Of a DNA stretch of 64,000 nt, positions 21,509 to 33,188 are shown piece after piece. The position numbers were made by a program, and so were the translations under genes. Position 1 is the first letter of the stretch, and every line of letters begins with the position of its first letter. Origin of the DNA: Paraescarpia echinospica (taxonomy: Eukaryota > Annelida > Polychaeta > Sabellida > Siboglinidae); contig CM034543.1 in assembly GCA_020002185.1 (NCBI GenBank), positions 29,244,572-29,308,571 on the forward strand, in the 5' to 3' direction. The notes under the pieces are model-generated. The model did no database searches, was not told the DNA's origin, and saw nothing but the letters and a program-made list of their open reading frames with translations.

Positions 21509-22440
21509 TATTTCAGGTCAATTATGTACATAAAAATACAGTTTAAACATTATTAAAGTATACATGATGATTGGTCTATGGAGACCTGCACTAAGACCTA
21601 CAAGATCGCTGACGTGCAGGCCACCATGACGAATATATAATAAATATGTCTGTAAATATAACTTACTGATGTTATATACGAAAATAGAAAAAAAAATGGG
21701 AAAGGGAACACAACAAAATTCTCCAAACTCAAGGGTTATCAAAGTAATCGCACACGAATCAAAGTGTGTAGCTTCACTAAACTGTGAACACTACTAACCT
21801 TGAAATTCTTGATGAAAATTACATTTTGTTACCATGTAGACGCGTATCCCATGTTAAAAACGTTGTGTAGATGGGGCTTAGGTTGTAGTCGTACGACTCC
21901 AATCTATAATGAAAATTAATATACTTACGCACACATGTGTATATTATTTTAAATAATGAAAATTGTAATATGTGATGCAGCGTGCCAAAACCAGGCTTTT
22001 TCGAGTAAAATTGACAATTCCATATTATTATTGATTCAAATAGAGGAGATTCATAGCTTTAAAATGAGACCAAGATGAACATTGTATGTTACTTGTGGGC
22101 AAAGATATTTCATTTTGAATGCATACTTTCTTGGGATATCTGGTCCGAGAAATTTAGCTTTTAAAAATCGCACTGAAAAACTGACATCCTTCACACATAA
22201 TAATAGCAACCATGCATTTATAATGCTCCAATCTTCATGAAATTTTGCACACACTTAGAAATGGTATATACCCATAATACACAGAAGAATGATTAGGAAA
22301 AAAATCAATATTCACTTATTTTGACTATAAGATTACATATGCCCGGAGCTCATTGCGAGCACCGGTGGTCGATAACCCATGGATCATATTAAGAATATAT
22401 TGATGTTGCATTATCATAGAATTAAAAACAATTTCACATC
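21509..22440. other. No gene recognised
   Basis: AT-rich spacer between the Tigger and DUF7869 blocks. No supported frame, RNA or repeat. Confidence 0.5.
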
Positions 22441-22485
22441 ATAACATAACACACTGCCAGGTCCATTTGGGTTCTGCCACTCCAT

Positions 22486-23382
22486 TTATTTGGCACATCT
22501 GCCTCTGCCGAAGCTGCCTCTGCAGCCTCGACCCGGCATTCTCCGCGCCCCTTGAACACTGCCCTTCGCCCGCTTGGACAAATGCACATCTGAGGCGTCC
22601 GAGTCCGAGGAGGGGGACGGGGACCGAGAAGTTGCTGGTTTTGGACACACGATGTCCCTCTTTTCCACGTTGACAAACTGCCTGATGTGGTGGAACAGGT
22701 ACTCCTGGAGAGTCCAGCAGGCAGAGCTGATGGCGGCATTCCCTGAGGCAGCTCCCCCTGCAACAGGACCATCTCTGTGGTGGGGTCATCCCACTGCTGC
22801 CTCATCAACACCACCTGGCCTGTCCGCAGGGAAGGTGGAGTGATGCATTCCCTTCATGCCTCTTCTTGAAGGTGAGAGACAGAAAAGTCCTCCAGTCGAA
22901 GGTCGGGACGAGCACATTTCCTGCCTCATCACCAACAAGCTGTGTCTGGTTGGCTGTGGAGGACGTGTTGATGACTGCTGCGATGTCTGCCAGGCATGAC
23001 ACGTTCGGCGCAGCTTCCTCTTGATGAGGCCGAAACACCAGTCCGGCACGAACTTTGCCAGCCAGCATGAAATGGATACTGATGGTTGTGTGCATGCCAG
23101 ACAAGACCATGCCAGGTACCACATCACGAATGAGTTCTTGTTCTGGCCTGCACAGTTGTCTGCATGGAGATGCATCTCCTTCTCTCCCATGCCAAAGTTT
23201 GCCACGTAGTGGTGGAGATAACTGATGATACTGTTGGCCACTTTCCCCGTCGAAGCAGCCTCATCGATGAGATAGTTCACCTGGGAGTACATCCCCTCAG
23301 CGTTGACCCCGCAGAGGCCACTGCGCCACTGCACGAGGAAGTAGATGGGTCCAGGCTGCATCGGGTCATCAGGGTACATAAT
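22486..23382 (-). pseudogene. DUF7869 protein copy 1: core and C-terminal exon
   Basis: Exon begins after CTTCTAG at 23383 and contains DDPMQPGPIYFL, CGVNAEGMYSQVNYLIDEA and HLHADNCAGQNKNSFVMWY, the signature of the DUF7869 family found in many copies in invertebrate genomes. Further on: CWLAKFVPDWCFGLIKRK. Frameshifts near 23000 and 22700. The C-terminal part ends QEYLFHHIRQFV and CPKP, then a serine/acid and RG-rich tail, stop at 22486. Conserved Asp residues (HADNC) hint at an RNase H-like fold, but I know of no demonstrated activity. It was likely spread as a mobile element. Confidence 0.7.
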
Positions 23383-23737
23383 CTAGAAGCATTCAAAACA
23401 ACTAGTGCAAAGATGCAGTAATCATTGACAACTTTTTCTTAACCATACCTGTACTCAATTACTCAAAAAGCTTAAATGTTAGGGTTAAAATGTTAACAGT
23501 AAGCCAAATCAGTTATATTTCACATGTGATTCCTTCATCTTTGCACAAAAAAGATGGTTTCCTCATGTGTGATATTTCTAATAGCATTTATTAACCATAG
23601 CAGAATAATTGTTCTTTTCCAATATGTTCAGAAGGGCAATAATTACAAACAACTTTAAGCAGGAAAATAAGCAATAAACCATGTGAGAAAACAGATTGTT
23701 GTCTTTGTAATTTAAATGTGATTATTTTGATAATAAC

Positions 23738-23939
23738 CTGTTGGGCAAAATCGAAGCTGTAGTGGAAGGAGACGTCGGAAGAGTTGGGCTGGTGCGGTCC
23801 GAGAACAAGACCATGTGTTGCAGCCGTCTGCTTCGCCGCTGCAGCAAGGCTGTTGTGCTTGGCCCGGACAGAGGTGGTCAGTCTCGGGTGTTCCTCTTGT
23901 CGCAGGAAGGCTGCAGTCTTCTGCTCCTTGGCAGATTCG
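23738..23939 (-). pseudogene. DUF7869 copy 1: internal exon (helical linker)
   Basis: Bounded by an acceptor-like AAATCAG (23940-23946) and a GT donor at 23737. Encodes SAKEQKTAAFLRQ ... VSFHYSFDFAQQ. Copy 2 has HYSFDFAQQV in the same place, immediately before the PGPLYF core, which supports this splice junction. Confidence 0.65.
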
Positions 23940-24322
23940 CTGATTTAAGGCAGAAAAATAGGTAACATTTTTATTTAGCTTGCTTCCCAGAAAAGACCAG
24001 ATGGTGTTCAACCGAACATGTTTGTCATGAGTGGAGTGTAAAGCAACATGACCACTCATGAGGACTGAATAAAACACTAGAAAGATTTGCCTTTACTCTT
24101 GGCATTATGTTTGATCAATACTGGAAACAGTATAATCGTATGCCTAGGCCCTAGCATAGAACATTTATTTGCTAAATGCACACATAATAATATTATTATA
24201 AATTGTATGCACTCTATTTATGCAGGTATAACATTGTATTGAAACAAAAGAGTTACTGTTAAATAACACTCTGATACTGGTAGTTTATAGAGGATACAGT
24301 CATAATGATAAAGAGCACCTAC

Positions 24323-24716
24323 CTCATAACCATAGCGTTGTTCTGCTGACACACCCAGCAGAGGTCGCTCATTGGCTTTGCCACAACAACAAATGGAAGA
24401 AGCTGCTTCCACAGCTGGCAGAAGCTGCTTCCACAGCTGGCAGAAGGCCCTCACTCTGATCTTGTGGATGGTAGCAGCACTGTCCACTGCATCGTACAAC
24501 TGCCATATTGCCTTGCGGGTGAAGTGGCTGGGCAGGACACGCAGGTCGTCTCTTGGAGGGAGGGAGGGGGATGGTAGTACCTGATGCACGACTTCTTCCT
24601 ATCGGTGTTTGTGTGCTTACTGTTCAACGTTTGCTGCGTGGCGTTGATCGAGCAGCAGATCATGCCCAGGAGGATCAAACCTTGTTCACTGTGTGTCAGC
24701 CCCTGCATGCTGAGCC
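24323..24716 (-). pseudogene. DUF7869 copy 1: internal exon
   Basis: Starts after CCTTTAG at 24717 (MQGLTHSEQGLILLGMI) and ends at a good donor, GAG|GTAGGT (24322). The second half encodes SLPPRDDLRVLPS and FCQLWKQLLPAV, as in other DUF7869 proteins. A frameshift near 24590 separates the halves. A 22-bp segment (AGAAGCTGCTTCCACAGCTGGC) is directly duplicated within the exon at about 24396-24440. Confidence 0.65.
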
Positions 24717-24940
24717 TAAAGGAGAACAACAAATGAATCAGAGCACTGTTTAAGACTTGTTCAATTCACTCACCGGTCAAGAAAAATACATAGACAACCC
24801 GTACCTGACTCAGGTGAAGTAAATCTCACCTGACACTCCTGTATGAATAAATAAAGCACACTTGATTAACTGGTAAACAAAACAGCTGATTTGCCTATAA
24901 AAATCACCTGACTATAAACCGGTAAAATACTAAAACAAAC

Positions 24941-25160
24941 CTGACAGAGTCTTGCTCCTGGTTGGAGAAACCATCGATGCAACGTGTGTCCGCTAGTCCC
25001 ATCTTGCAATGACAATGGCATCGCTTCTGTGACACTTCCACAAAATCAAACACTTCCTTCGCTTTGGTAAGGGCAGCGGTGACTCCCGAATAGGGCTCTT
25101 CCGTGTCACTGTTGTCGACACCAGGTGGGGCCTTCAATTGGCTCAGTGACGGAGACCTCG
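24941..25160 (-). pseudogene. DUF7869 copy 1: duplicated Cys-rich exon, downstream copy
   Basis: Encodes KEVFDFVEVSQKRCHCHCKMG and ends at the donor GACTCTGTCAG|GTTTG. The CHCHC cluster begins the zinc-binding N-terminal domain. It is a tandem duplicate of 25245-25500. This copy has an in-frame stop (TAG) in the part matching the acidic leader. Confidence 0.6.
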
Positions 25161-25244
25161 GCAGTGGTGCATGGTTCCTCCCAGTCAGTATCAGATTCTA
25201 GTCGTCAGTGGTTATATTGGAAGCCAATGGAATGTGCCGTAAGT

Positions 25245-25500
25245 AAAACAAACCTGATAGAGTCTTGCTCCGGACTGGAGAAACCATCAATGCAGCGCGT
25301 GTCTGCCCCATCTTGCAGTGACAGTGGCATCGCTCCTGTGGCACTTCCATAAAGTCGAACATTTGCTGCGCTTTGCTAAGGGCAGCGGTGACTCCTGAGT
25401 GTCACTGTTGTCCACGTCAGCTGGGGCGTCGACTGACTCTGTGACAGACACCTCAGCAGTGGTGCACGGCTCCTCACAGTCAGTATCAGATTCTACAATC
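25245..25500 (-). pseudogene. DUF7869 copy 1: duplicated Cys-rich exon, upstream copy
   Basis: Begins after an acceptor-like GATTGTAG with an acidic stretch (SDTDCEEPCTTAEVSVTES) and continues into RCHCHCKMG-type sequence, ending at a similar donor (TATCAGGTTTG). A one-base shift separates the two halves. Sequence identity with 24941-25190 is high over about 230 bp. Confidence 0.6.
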
Positions 25501-25829
25501 ATTGAATGAGCATTGTCAGTGGCAGTACCCTTTAGATATGGTTATAAATAGATTCGCATGCCATGGGTCAGTTGTTATGTATAACAGTTAAATAAACCTA
25601 AGGCTAACCACAAGACTGAATGTCAGAGAAAACCAAAAAAATAAATATACATTTGTGTTTGTTTTTACAGTTTGAGACCTAAGCCAGACTTAGCCTAAGT
25701 CTAAGACGTAATAAGGCCCTACACTCTAAGACTAATGTCGACTGCGTAATGCCTTGTCATTAGGTGCACTAGGTATATTCTCAAAGTACAGTTTGTTTTT
25801 ATTAGTTTGAATATACAGGATGTGTAAAC

Positions 25830-25984
25830 CTAGCAGACTTATCAGCATCTCTGTCATCAGAACTCGCTTTGGAATCGTCCAAAGCGAAATAATCGGTGAT
25901 TACGGCAGCTAAATTATTGTCGTCGAGATTACTACCTCGCACACGGTCCAGCTCGATAGCCACATAAGCTTCTTTCAAAGACAT
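25830..25984 (-). CDS. DUF7869 copy 1: first exon
   Basis: ATG at 25984 opens a 51-codon acidic frame (MSLKEAYVAIELDRV ... DDSKASSDDRDADKSA) that ends at a GT site (CTAG|GTTTAC). Acidic first exons of this type precede the Cys-rich exon in the family. The start is chosen as the first Met that leaves a family-like N-terminus; a Met five codons upstream is also open. Confidence 0.5.
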
Positions 25985-25985
25985 T

Positions 25986-26026
25986 ACAACTAGGAGCAAC
26001 TAGGAGCAACTAGGAACAACTAGGAG
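25986..26026. repeat. 10-bp tandem repeat, 4 units
   Basis: CAACTAGGAG repeated four times with one change, immediately upstream of the DUF7869 start codon. Confidence 0.85.
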
Positions 26027-27037
26027 ATGAGTGAACAACAACCTAAAATATAGATCTGAAGTTGTCTTGTACCAGGCTGATAATCGTAATCGTGCCTTGC
26101 CAGTTTGGGTGGCGCGGTCGTCTTTTATCTGGTTTATTTCGTGCAATGTAACACTGAATGCTTATGGTACTATAAATATTTCCAAATTTCAATTATGGTG
26201 ACGGATTGCCGTAATGTTCACCGATTCTTCACACAGATTCAGTGTCAGCCATTCTACGATGAACTACATCAGTTTGTATGTCGATGATATAATTGTATGT
26301 CTGAATTGTATTACATACCAACATCTTGACGTTTGCATGTACTTATAAAGGAGACAAAGTAACTATCATGTCCCTGGCTTCAGTGTTAATCCACATGCAA
26401 TACTTTTTTAAGATCTAATAATATTTTTATTAACCCTACGACAGGCCAATGGTAAACTTGTATTGTATAATTTGGAGGTATTTAGTGGGTGTTTTAAAAA
26501 AATCATAACTTCGCTAATATCTATCAGAAAAATATGAGTGAGGTATCATTGTGTTGGTAAGAAAACGCTTTATTACAAAATAAAAATAAATATAACATCA
26601 CTTCATCATGTAAATATAAGTAGCTGAAATGCAAACAAAGTGAAATTTCAACCTGCTGGAAGATAATTATGGAGTGGTTACATGTCATTATGTCCAATGA
26701 GAGAAAGATAGCCACACATGTAAACTACAAAATACCACAAAAATAAATAAAATACGTTAATAATTTTTTTTTTCACGACTTTATGTAGAACTACCGATAA
26801 ATAAAATTGACTTTTTTATAGATTAGTAAATACATTCTGATATTGATACCATTTTATGCCAAGATAACCATGGTGGATCAAAAGCAATGATTACACAAAG
26901 AAAATGTTTCTATTAGTATACAGTTCACAATATTTATTAAATAGTTACTCAAAATATGTACCCTGCTGTGTATCAGTAACATCACTTGTCAGTGTTCACA
27001 ATGTTTGTAGGCCTCAGAAATCTTTCAACTACAACAC

Positions 27038-27112
27038 TACAAGGTCCATACTACACTACAACTACAAGGTCCATACTACACTACAACTACAAGGTCCATA
27101 CTACACTACAAG
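27038..27112. repeat. 25-bp tandem repeat, 3 units
   Basis: CTACAAGGTCCATACTACAC-based units repeated three times just beyond the piggyBac stop codon, in its 3' UTR. Confidence 0.85.
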
Positions 27113-27124
27113 TCCACATACACA

Positions 27125-28608
27125 CTAACGTGGTCGCTTGTGGTCCAACTTGTGGAAGCACTGTTGGTGCACGCCATCGTCACATCCTGGGCACCAGAAG
27201 GAGCTCCGTTTGCGGATGGCCCTTGCACGATCAAAGCAGACGACACAGTTCCGTTCCCGTTTGCCTGGCAGGTGTTCCAGCTCATGACGTTCTAGCTGGG
27301 GCATTGCAGGTGGCATGACTGCCACAGCGGGGTCCTCGGCGGCACACAGACTCTCCACGATGGAGCACATGTAGTCATGGCGTGACTTCCGCTCTCGTCT
27401 GTCAGTGTTGGACCTGTAGAGTTCATAGCTGTTTAGGAGTGCCATGTCGAGCAGGTTGAAGAATATCTTTGATGTCGACGCCCCCCATGTATGTGTACTG
27501 TGCAACACATTTGGGCTTTCGCTTCTCTACACCGGCAGTGGTCCTCACCTGAAGCATGCCTGCTGCTGTGGCTGTGCTCAGCATCAGCACTGGTTTCCGC
27601 TGAGACCGTTTCTCACGGAAAGTAACAAGAAGCACTCCCCGACGCCGGTAGTTCAGTACCTCACCAACTTGCAACTTCGTTGGCAGAGGAGGGGCAGACC
27701 TTTTGAATTTGCACGGACAGTTCCAGTCAAGAGGGTCCCCGCATTCAACAGTGTCTCTGCCAGTGCTGGTTTTGTGTAGAAATTGTCCGTAACCAAGTGA
27801 TATCCCTTGTTCAATAGGTCAGCTTTCTGCATCAGGTCCATGACCACACCATGGGCCTGTCCCATGTCACTGTGGATCGGAAAATCTTTTCCAGCGTACA
27901 ACTCAACGTGTAGCACGTAGCCAGTCAAGTTTATGCCGAATCGGGAGTGGCGCTTGTTCGGCATGTATTAGAGGTATATCACACGGTTCTTCATGCCAAC
28001 CATGCTTTCATCTATCGACACATGCTGAGGGGCCACACAGTACTGCTTGAAGGTCAGGTTGATCGCATCAAGCACGGGTCGCACCTTGTTCCAGGGATCG
28101 AATCCTGGTTGGCCACGTGCAGGTGTGTCCAATTCACCAACGTGGATAAAACGTTGCATCATTGCAAATTTCCGGAAGGGCATGACGAAGGCGAAGAACG
28201 GGGTTGCCTGCGACGGATTCTTCTTTGACCAGTAGTCTTCTACGGTTTTTTTCCGTATCAACCCCATGTTGATACACAAGCCGATGTAACGTTTCAGTAG
28301 TTCCAGGGTGATGTCGTCAAGGGACCAGCGTCTCATCCGCGAGCTGGGATGTCGTGCTATCCACCCGGCCATGTCACTGAACACCTTCATGGCGTACTCG
28401 CGCGTGTTCCGCAACACAGTACGCATTGTGGCGACCGTGAACAGAAGAAGGAAGTACACGATCGGTGACGAGTTTCGGGGTGGCAGTTGTCGTGGTCCTG
28501 CTGATCGTACAGCAAAATCATGAGGAGTCGTGAAGTTTTCCTCATCCTGCACACGGAGCCAACCACCGCCAAGATGTGCAACGGGTTGCTGGTAGCTAAT
28601 ACTGCAAC
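27125..28608 (-). pseudogene. piggyBac transposase 2, main exon
   Basis: Begins after an acceptor-like CTACCAG (28609) and encodes the DDE_Tnp_1_7 core: WSLDDITLELLKRYIG, DPWNKVRPVLDAI, VSIDESMVGMK (first Asp), GYHLVTDNFYTKPAL (second Asp), TYMGGVDIKD (later Asp) and the C-terminal Cys-rich finger (CVVCFDRARA ... CPGCDDGVHQQC). Length and order match PGBD4-like proteins. Defects: an in-frame TAA at 27965-27967 and frameshifts near 27665 and 27480. Apart from these it is well preserved, so the insertion is fairly young. Confidence 0.85.
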
Positions 28609-29060
28609 AGTGAATGAACTTTATGTAAACACACTGTATGCAATGTCTGACATTTATGCAATAAAAAACTGAATTCAAAAAATAAAAACCAAGAAACTAA
28701 AGTAGCAGCGAATATTACTTTTCAAATTTATGTCAATGAAACCAAGTCAATTAGTGACATGTCTGACAGAACAGGTTGCCACTACCAAACAGTGGCAGAA
28801 ATGTAAACAATAAAACATAATAAAAAGTGTATTAGTTTTTTAGTAATACCCATTGATCAAGTACAGGATCCCAAGTATTTACATATATACCTATACAAAC
28901 ACACGCAATAATTGCGAATGGCGCACACAAATAAAAATGATATGATATATTGATCGGATCTCGGATGTGTTTTGTTATGGTGGGCGATAATTGGCATCGC
29001 CCTCACAGCCTTCGATAAAATTGCTATACAACGTATCCAGGAGGCATAAAAGGAAACATA

Positions 29061-29173
29061 CGCATATAGGTAACCCACATATAGGTAACCCACATATAGG
29101 TAACCCACATATAGGTAACCCACATATAGGTAACCCACATATAGGTAACCCACATATAGGTAACCCACATATA
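29061..29173. repeat. 15-bp tandem repeat in the piggyBac intron
   Basis: CACATATAGGTAACC repeated about 7.5 times. On the plus strand each unit contains AG|GTAA, a donor-like motif, but on the strand opposite to the piggyBac gene. Open frames through it (5-residue period) are artefacts. Confidence 0.9.
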
Positions 29174-29210
29174 ATATTCAGATATCCCTTGCACAATATT
29201 GGACGCTTAC

Positions 29211-29432
29211 CTCATCAGTGGAAGAATCGGACACATGGGCCAATTCATCGTCCGAGTCAGATTCATCAACGTCTTGGGCTCTAGGCCTAGCCATGCCGGT
29301 GCTGCTGGTGCCCGTGCTGGTGCTTGCGATAGGAGCCGAACTAGCACCGCTTGGCCTCGTATCGGCCTCATCAAAATCGCTCTGTCCATCAGAACTAACA
29401 TATCCTTCTAACTCCGAATCACTTTCCGTCAT
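29211..29432 (-). CDS. piggyBac transposase 2, first exon
   Basis: ATG at 29432 opens a 74-codon acidic, serine-rich frame (MTESDSELEGYVSSDG ... SDSSTDE) that ends at a strong donor, GAG|GTAAGC. PiggyBac proteins commonly start with such an acidic region. The upstream side is AT-rich leader inside the element. The exon is intact. Confidence 0.65.
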
Positions 29433-29959
29433 CGTTATAAAGAATAACGATAAAAATAATATATAAACGCAGAGAACAAATTCGAAGTGAGAAAATCCAA
29501 GATGGCGAACGCTGAAGAAACATTTTCACGCCTGACCACCACCACGTGGTTTGTCAGCTAGTTGTCATTGGTTGCTTTGAATATAAATTAGGCAGACAGA
29601 CGAAAAACACGGCTTTCTATTGGTGCCTGACATTCGCACGTAAACTGTTCATGAATGGAAAGAAAATTCATACAAATGAGGCGTAGTGACGTATGCCCAA
29701 ATTTGGCTCCACTTACACCTCGTGTCGGAATCCTCAATTCTCAATGGCTAGGTTTGAAACAGCTCATGAATAAAAATGTGACAGATAGACGAATAGTAGA
29801 GCTTTCCATTGATACTGCTAATTTTAGCGTAGACTTTGGGTGAGCGTCAGAATTAATTATGCAAAACGCGACTTTGCGAAATCGGCTTGAATCGGCCCGG
29901 CTGCTATGCGCACGGACGCTGTGGGCCGATTCATCGTTCATGGCCGGTCGCAGGGTTAA

Positions 29960-31640
29960 ATATTCCCATAATACCGAGGTGGGCACATCTCAATTGCAGT
30001 TTCCTGGTGCTAATAATTTTGTTGGTAATATGATAATATTATGTTTGTGATCTTGGGTAGTACCCGGTAGCCATTTTCCCCCTTATTGACATAATAATCG
30101 ACCCTTAATTGGGTCTTCAAAAACATTCTGTTCCCTTAGTAGGCTGTCATGTAAGCACTCACAGAAATTGCACGTTTTCATATGATTTTTCTACTCGGCA
30201 GCACACTTGTGTGAAGATTCCTTATTGTGTTATGCTCTGGAGTTGAGTTTGTACGAAGGCAGCTGCTCCAGCCGACCCACACCACCCATCAGTATAACAT
30301 GCAGCACCGACGTCTTGATCAACTCGCTTTTATGACGTATGTCCTTCATGATATCTTAGCCGTTGTTGTCTGTGTCAATTACAGTTGTGGACCGTGTGGC
30401 GCTACGGTATACAGTGCGTACTGTATATTTTATACTCTATGCGGTTCTTACATAATAATTCCATGCTTTACTTCGACTACAGCATCGTAAGTGAAGACGC
30501 TTGCTTCGTAAGAGAAGACGCTGGCAGACGACAATTAGCGTAACAGAGAAAAGACTAAATCATTCGGTAATTTTATGCATTAAGTGTGAGAAACTTGATG
30601 TAAGTTTCAATTTTCTTTCAAATTGTCTACCATATCCAATTAATTATACACATTAAAAGGCATGCAAAACAACTTAGATGCTGGAAATTTATATATCGGT
30701 AGCTAAAAAGTGCTGCGAGGTATGTTTGCTTGAAAGCAACCTGATTCTCGAATCATTCCATAGAGGTGTTCCGCTTGCTATGCTCAGGGAATGCAACAGT
30801 GGCGCCACACTGGCTTGGTGGGAAGACACCATTGATCGACTTGTACCATCTGCTCTTACGAACATGCGCATTTGGGACGGAAGGGAACGCCAGGATGTGT
30901 TGAAAGTCATCTTTTCATAAAAAAATTATTTACATGGTTATGGAAGATTCAAAAGTATTGTCATTTGGCAATGTAACATACTGTATGGTTTTGCTGAATA
31001 AAAAAAAACTGGTTTCAAAACCATATAAAAATACAGGTTCAACGGTATACTGGTATACGATACACGGCTGTAGTGGCAATGAGACGGACGTCATGCCACT
31101 TCACGAGCATGATGCTGTACTCATTGGTTCACTTCCTTACTCACTTGTCGCAGCTACTTCAGGGTCAGTCCACTTTCAGGATTCCTCTTGTCGCAGATAC
31201 TTCACCCCGAGTGTGTTGGGGTAGTCCCTGCAGTTCGTGTGAGTAGTGTCACACAGGTAGGTTTTCTCTCGCAGAAGACAAACTAATTTGCAACATCATG
31301 TTTAGTATTGCTTAGTAATGCATAAGCTGCCACTCTGCAGATCGAACGTTTTTCAGTTGCCTGATTCAGTGTCTGACCCACACAGAGTAGCAACAATTGG
31401 TCTAGGGGATACCCCCATTTCTTGCTCTAGTTTCTGCACTAGCAGTGTGTCCTTGTAAGAAACTAACCTAGTCACCCTAGTCTCCAATTTAATTTAATAA
31501 GGTCAGAATGCAGTTTCTCTACTTCAAATTGAACCCTCGTCTCTTCTGCATCCAGGTGGCGGTAGTGATCATCTACCTTATGCATCTTTTTTGGGTGAAT
31601 AACATTTTACATAACGTAACATTACATCCACTCACCCGCT
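29960..31640. other. No gene firmly recognised
   Basis: One plus-strand frame, 30678-30920 (ESFHRGVPLAMLREC ... AWWEDTIDRLVPSAL), has protein-like composition but no recognised family, start context or partner exon. It is the only candidate plus-strand coding piece I saw in the window. The rest is AT-rich spacer. Confidence 0.35.
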
Positions 31641-31773
31641 AAATATGAACAAATGTAAACACGAGCAAGGAGGCGAAGGAAGTCAGTGTCACACAGGTTT
31701 CTCTCACTTGTTGAAAGAAAGAGCACCTGACAGTTACGCAGTGGTGTGTGGCCCGGCGAACGGCAAGAAGAAC

Positions 31774-31820
31774 ATTTCTTCATTCAGCAAGTGCCCATGG
31801 CACTTGCTGAATGAAGAAAT
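31774..31820. repeat. Perfect 22-bp inverted repeat with 3-nt loop
   Basis: ATTTCTTCATTCAGCAAGTG.. at 31774-31795 is followed by CAT and then its exact complement at 31799-31820. As RNA it would form a 22-bp hairpin on either strand. No T-run or gene end lies beside it. Confidence 0.95.
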
Positions 31821-32222
31821 CAGAATTTAACTTAATAGCTTTATGTTTTAAACAAATAAATAATTGACACTGACGCAGTGGCTGGCTGCAACAAAAACAC
31901 TGTTCTCGAGGTTTCGCGCGTACTGTGCCTGTTACTACGGCAGTCGGGCGATTGCTTCGGTCTGGTCCCGGTGGCAGCCTGACGGGGCGTGTAGCGGAAC
32001 GCGTGTCTAAGCCGCCCGTTGGCAGGCTGACGGGGCGGAGCCGGCTGGTTGCGTTGACGGAGGCGAGCCGGCTGCTGTGCTAACGACGCTGCGGCCAATG
32101 CCGGGAGCCGAGAGTCGTGTGTCTATGTGTGCGTGGTAGTCCAAACCCATTTCATGGCAGCGTGATGCTAATACCGCGACCAGTGTATAAGGGGGCATCG
32201 CTCTGTAAATATATATATATAA

Positions 32223-32345
32223 TTTTAGTTAGCATTGAAGGAAAAATCTGTAAACATCCTAGTTAAAAGGAAAGTAAATATATAGATTAAATTTTAGTAT
32301 AGAAGGAAAAATCTGTAAACATCCTAGGAGTTAAAAGGAAAGTTA
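32223..32345. repeat. ~69-bp tandem duplication
   Basis: GGAAAAATCTGTAAACATCC occurs at about 32240 and 32307, each followed by TAG..TTAAAAGGAAAGT. It overlaps the last codons of the unknown acidic/zinc gene that ends at 32324. Confidence 0.8.
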
Positions 32346-33158
32346 TTGTGACGTAACGTACTGAGGCAAGCTCTTTTCAGCAGGTAGCCCTTCACTTCGG
32401 ATTCCAGTAGCGCCTTATCGAAGGCGGAAGTCCAGTCGGTACCCATCAGCCAGTTAGCCACATGGTGCACGAGGGCCCTTTCCGAGTGTCGATCCGAACA
32501 GGGCACGCATGGATCTTCTAGCACGTATAGCAATCTCGCGGCGCACAGCAAGAGCGATCGAAGCAGATACGAGTCGAGCAGGGACTGAAAAAACCGATCG
32601 GTTATTCCAGACACCTCGTACATCAGGCGATAGCGTCGGCTGGGCTTTCTGCCTCGATACCCGTACATATGTATGAATGGGCATCCTTGTTCGAGTGGAC
32701 ACTCACCACAGAAGTCGCACGCACACTCCATTATCGTCTCCCCTATCAATTCGGCAAAGGTGCTCATCATGCACCTTTGCCGTCCCGCGAATGACGTTAT
32801 GAGGAACCCCTTTAGATGAGGGGGGTTACACTGCTGCGATTGGGCGCCCGATGGCGCAGCGGAGCTCTCGTTCGGCGACGGCGCCACGCCTCGTTGGGGG
32901 CCCTCGATCAGCGACGGAAGGTCGTCCGACGAGACGGACGCGACCTCCAGCGACGCCTCGTCGTACGAAGGCAGGCGAACGGAGGTCGGCGGTTTATATT
33001 CGACCTCCTTCAATAGTGGCCATGGAATATCATATTTCACGTGCTTCTCGGCTGGGGGCGCCTCGTCCGCTGTGCTCAAAGCGGCGGCATTCTCGACAGC
33101 CGCCGCCGCCTTCAAAACGTCTGCGATTATGCCGTCTAGTACTCGATCCCGGCGGTCC
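32324..33158 (-). CDS. Unknown gene next to the RPA-like gene (Cys-rich motif)
   Basis: An uninterrupted frame of about 275 codons runs from an acceptor-like GTGCTGTAG (33159-33167) to a stop at 32324. No ATG is seen near the start, so it is probably a downstream exon. The first ~110 residues are acidic/proline-rich and look disordered. Then comes a compact cysteine motif (CDFCGECPLEQGCPFIH, potential zinc site), a tyrosine/arginine-rich stretch and a helical, leucine-rich C-terminus with another CVPC. It follows the RPA-like frame by 30 bp. It holds the same place as gene 2 in copies A and C, and a weak resemblance in the last 50 residues suggests a distant homologue. Confidence 0.5.
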
Positions 33159-33188
33159 TACAGCACATAACAAGCGAGGGTGAGCGCA

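Larger units (their letters stand above)
26434..29955 (-). mobile_element. piggyBac element 2, both ends present (3.52 kb)
   Basis: Left end CCCTACGACAGGCCA (26434-26448) is matched by the inverted right end CCCTGCGACCGGCCA (29941-29955): 13 of 15 identical. Each end abuts TTAA (26430-26433 and 29956-29959), the piggyBac target duplication. Inside, on the minus strand, lie a short acidic exon 1, an intron of about 600 bp and the transposase exon. Its gene is damaged, but its termini look competent to be moved by a related transposase. Confidence 0.9.

Noticed and set aside
23478..23500. Telomere-like TTAGGG
   Set aside because: A single GTTAGGGTTAAAATG occurrence; no repeat array.
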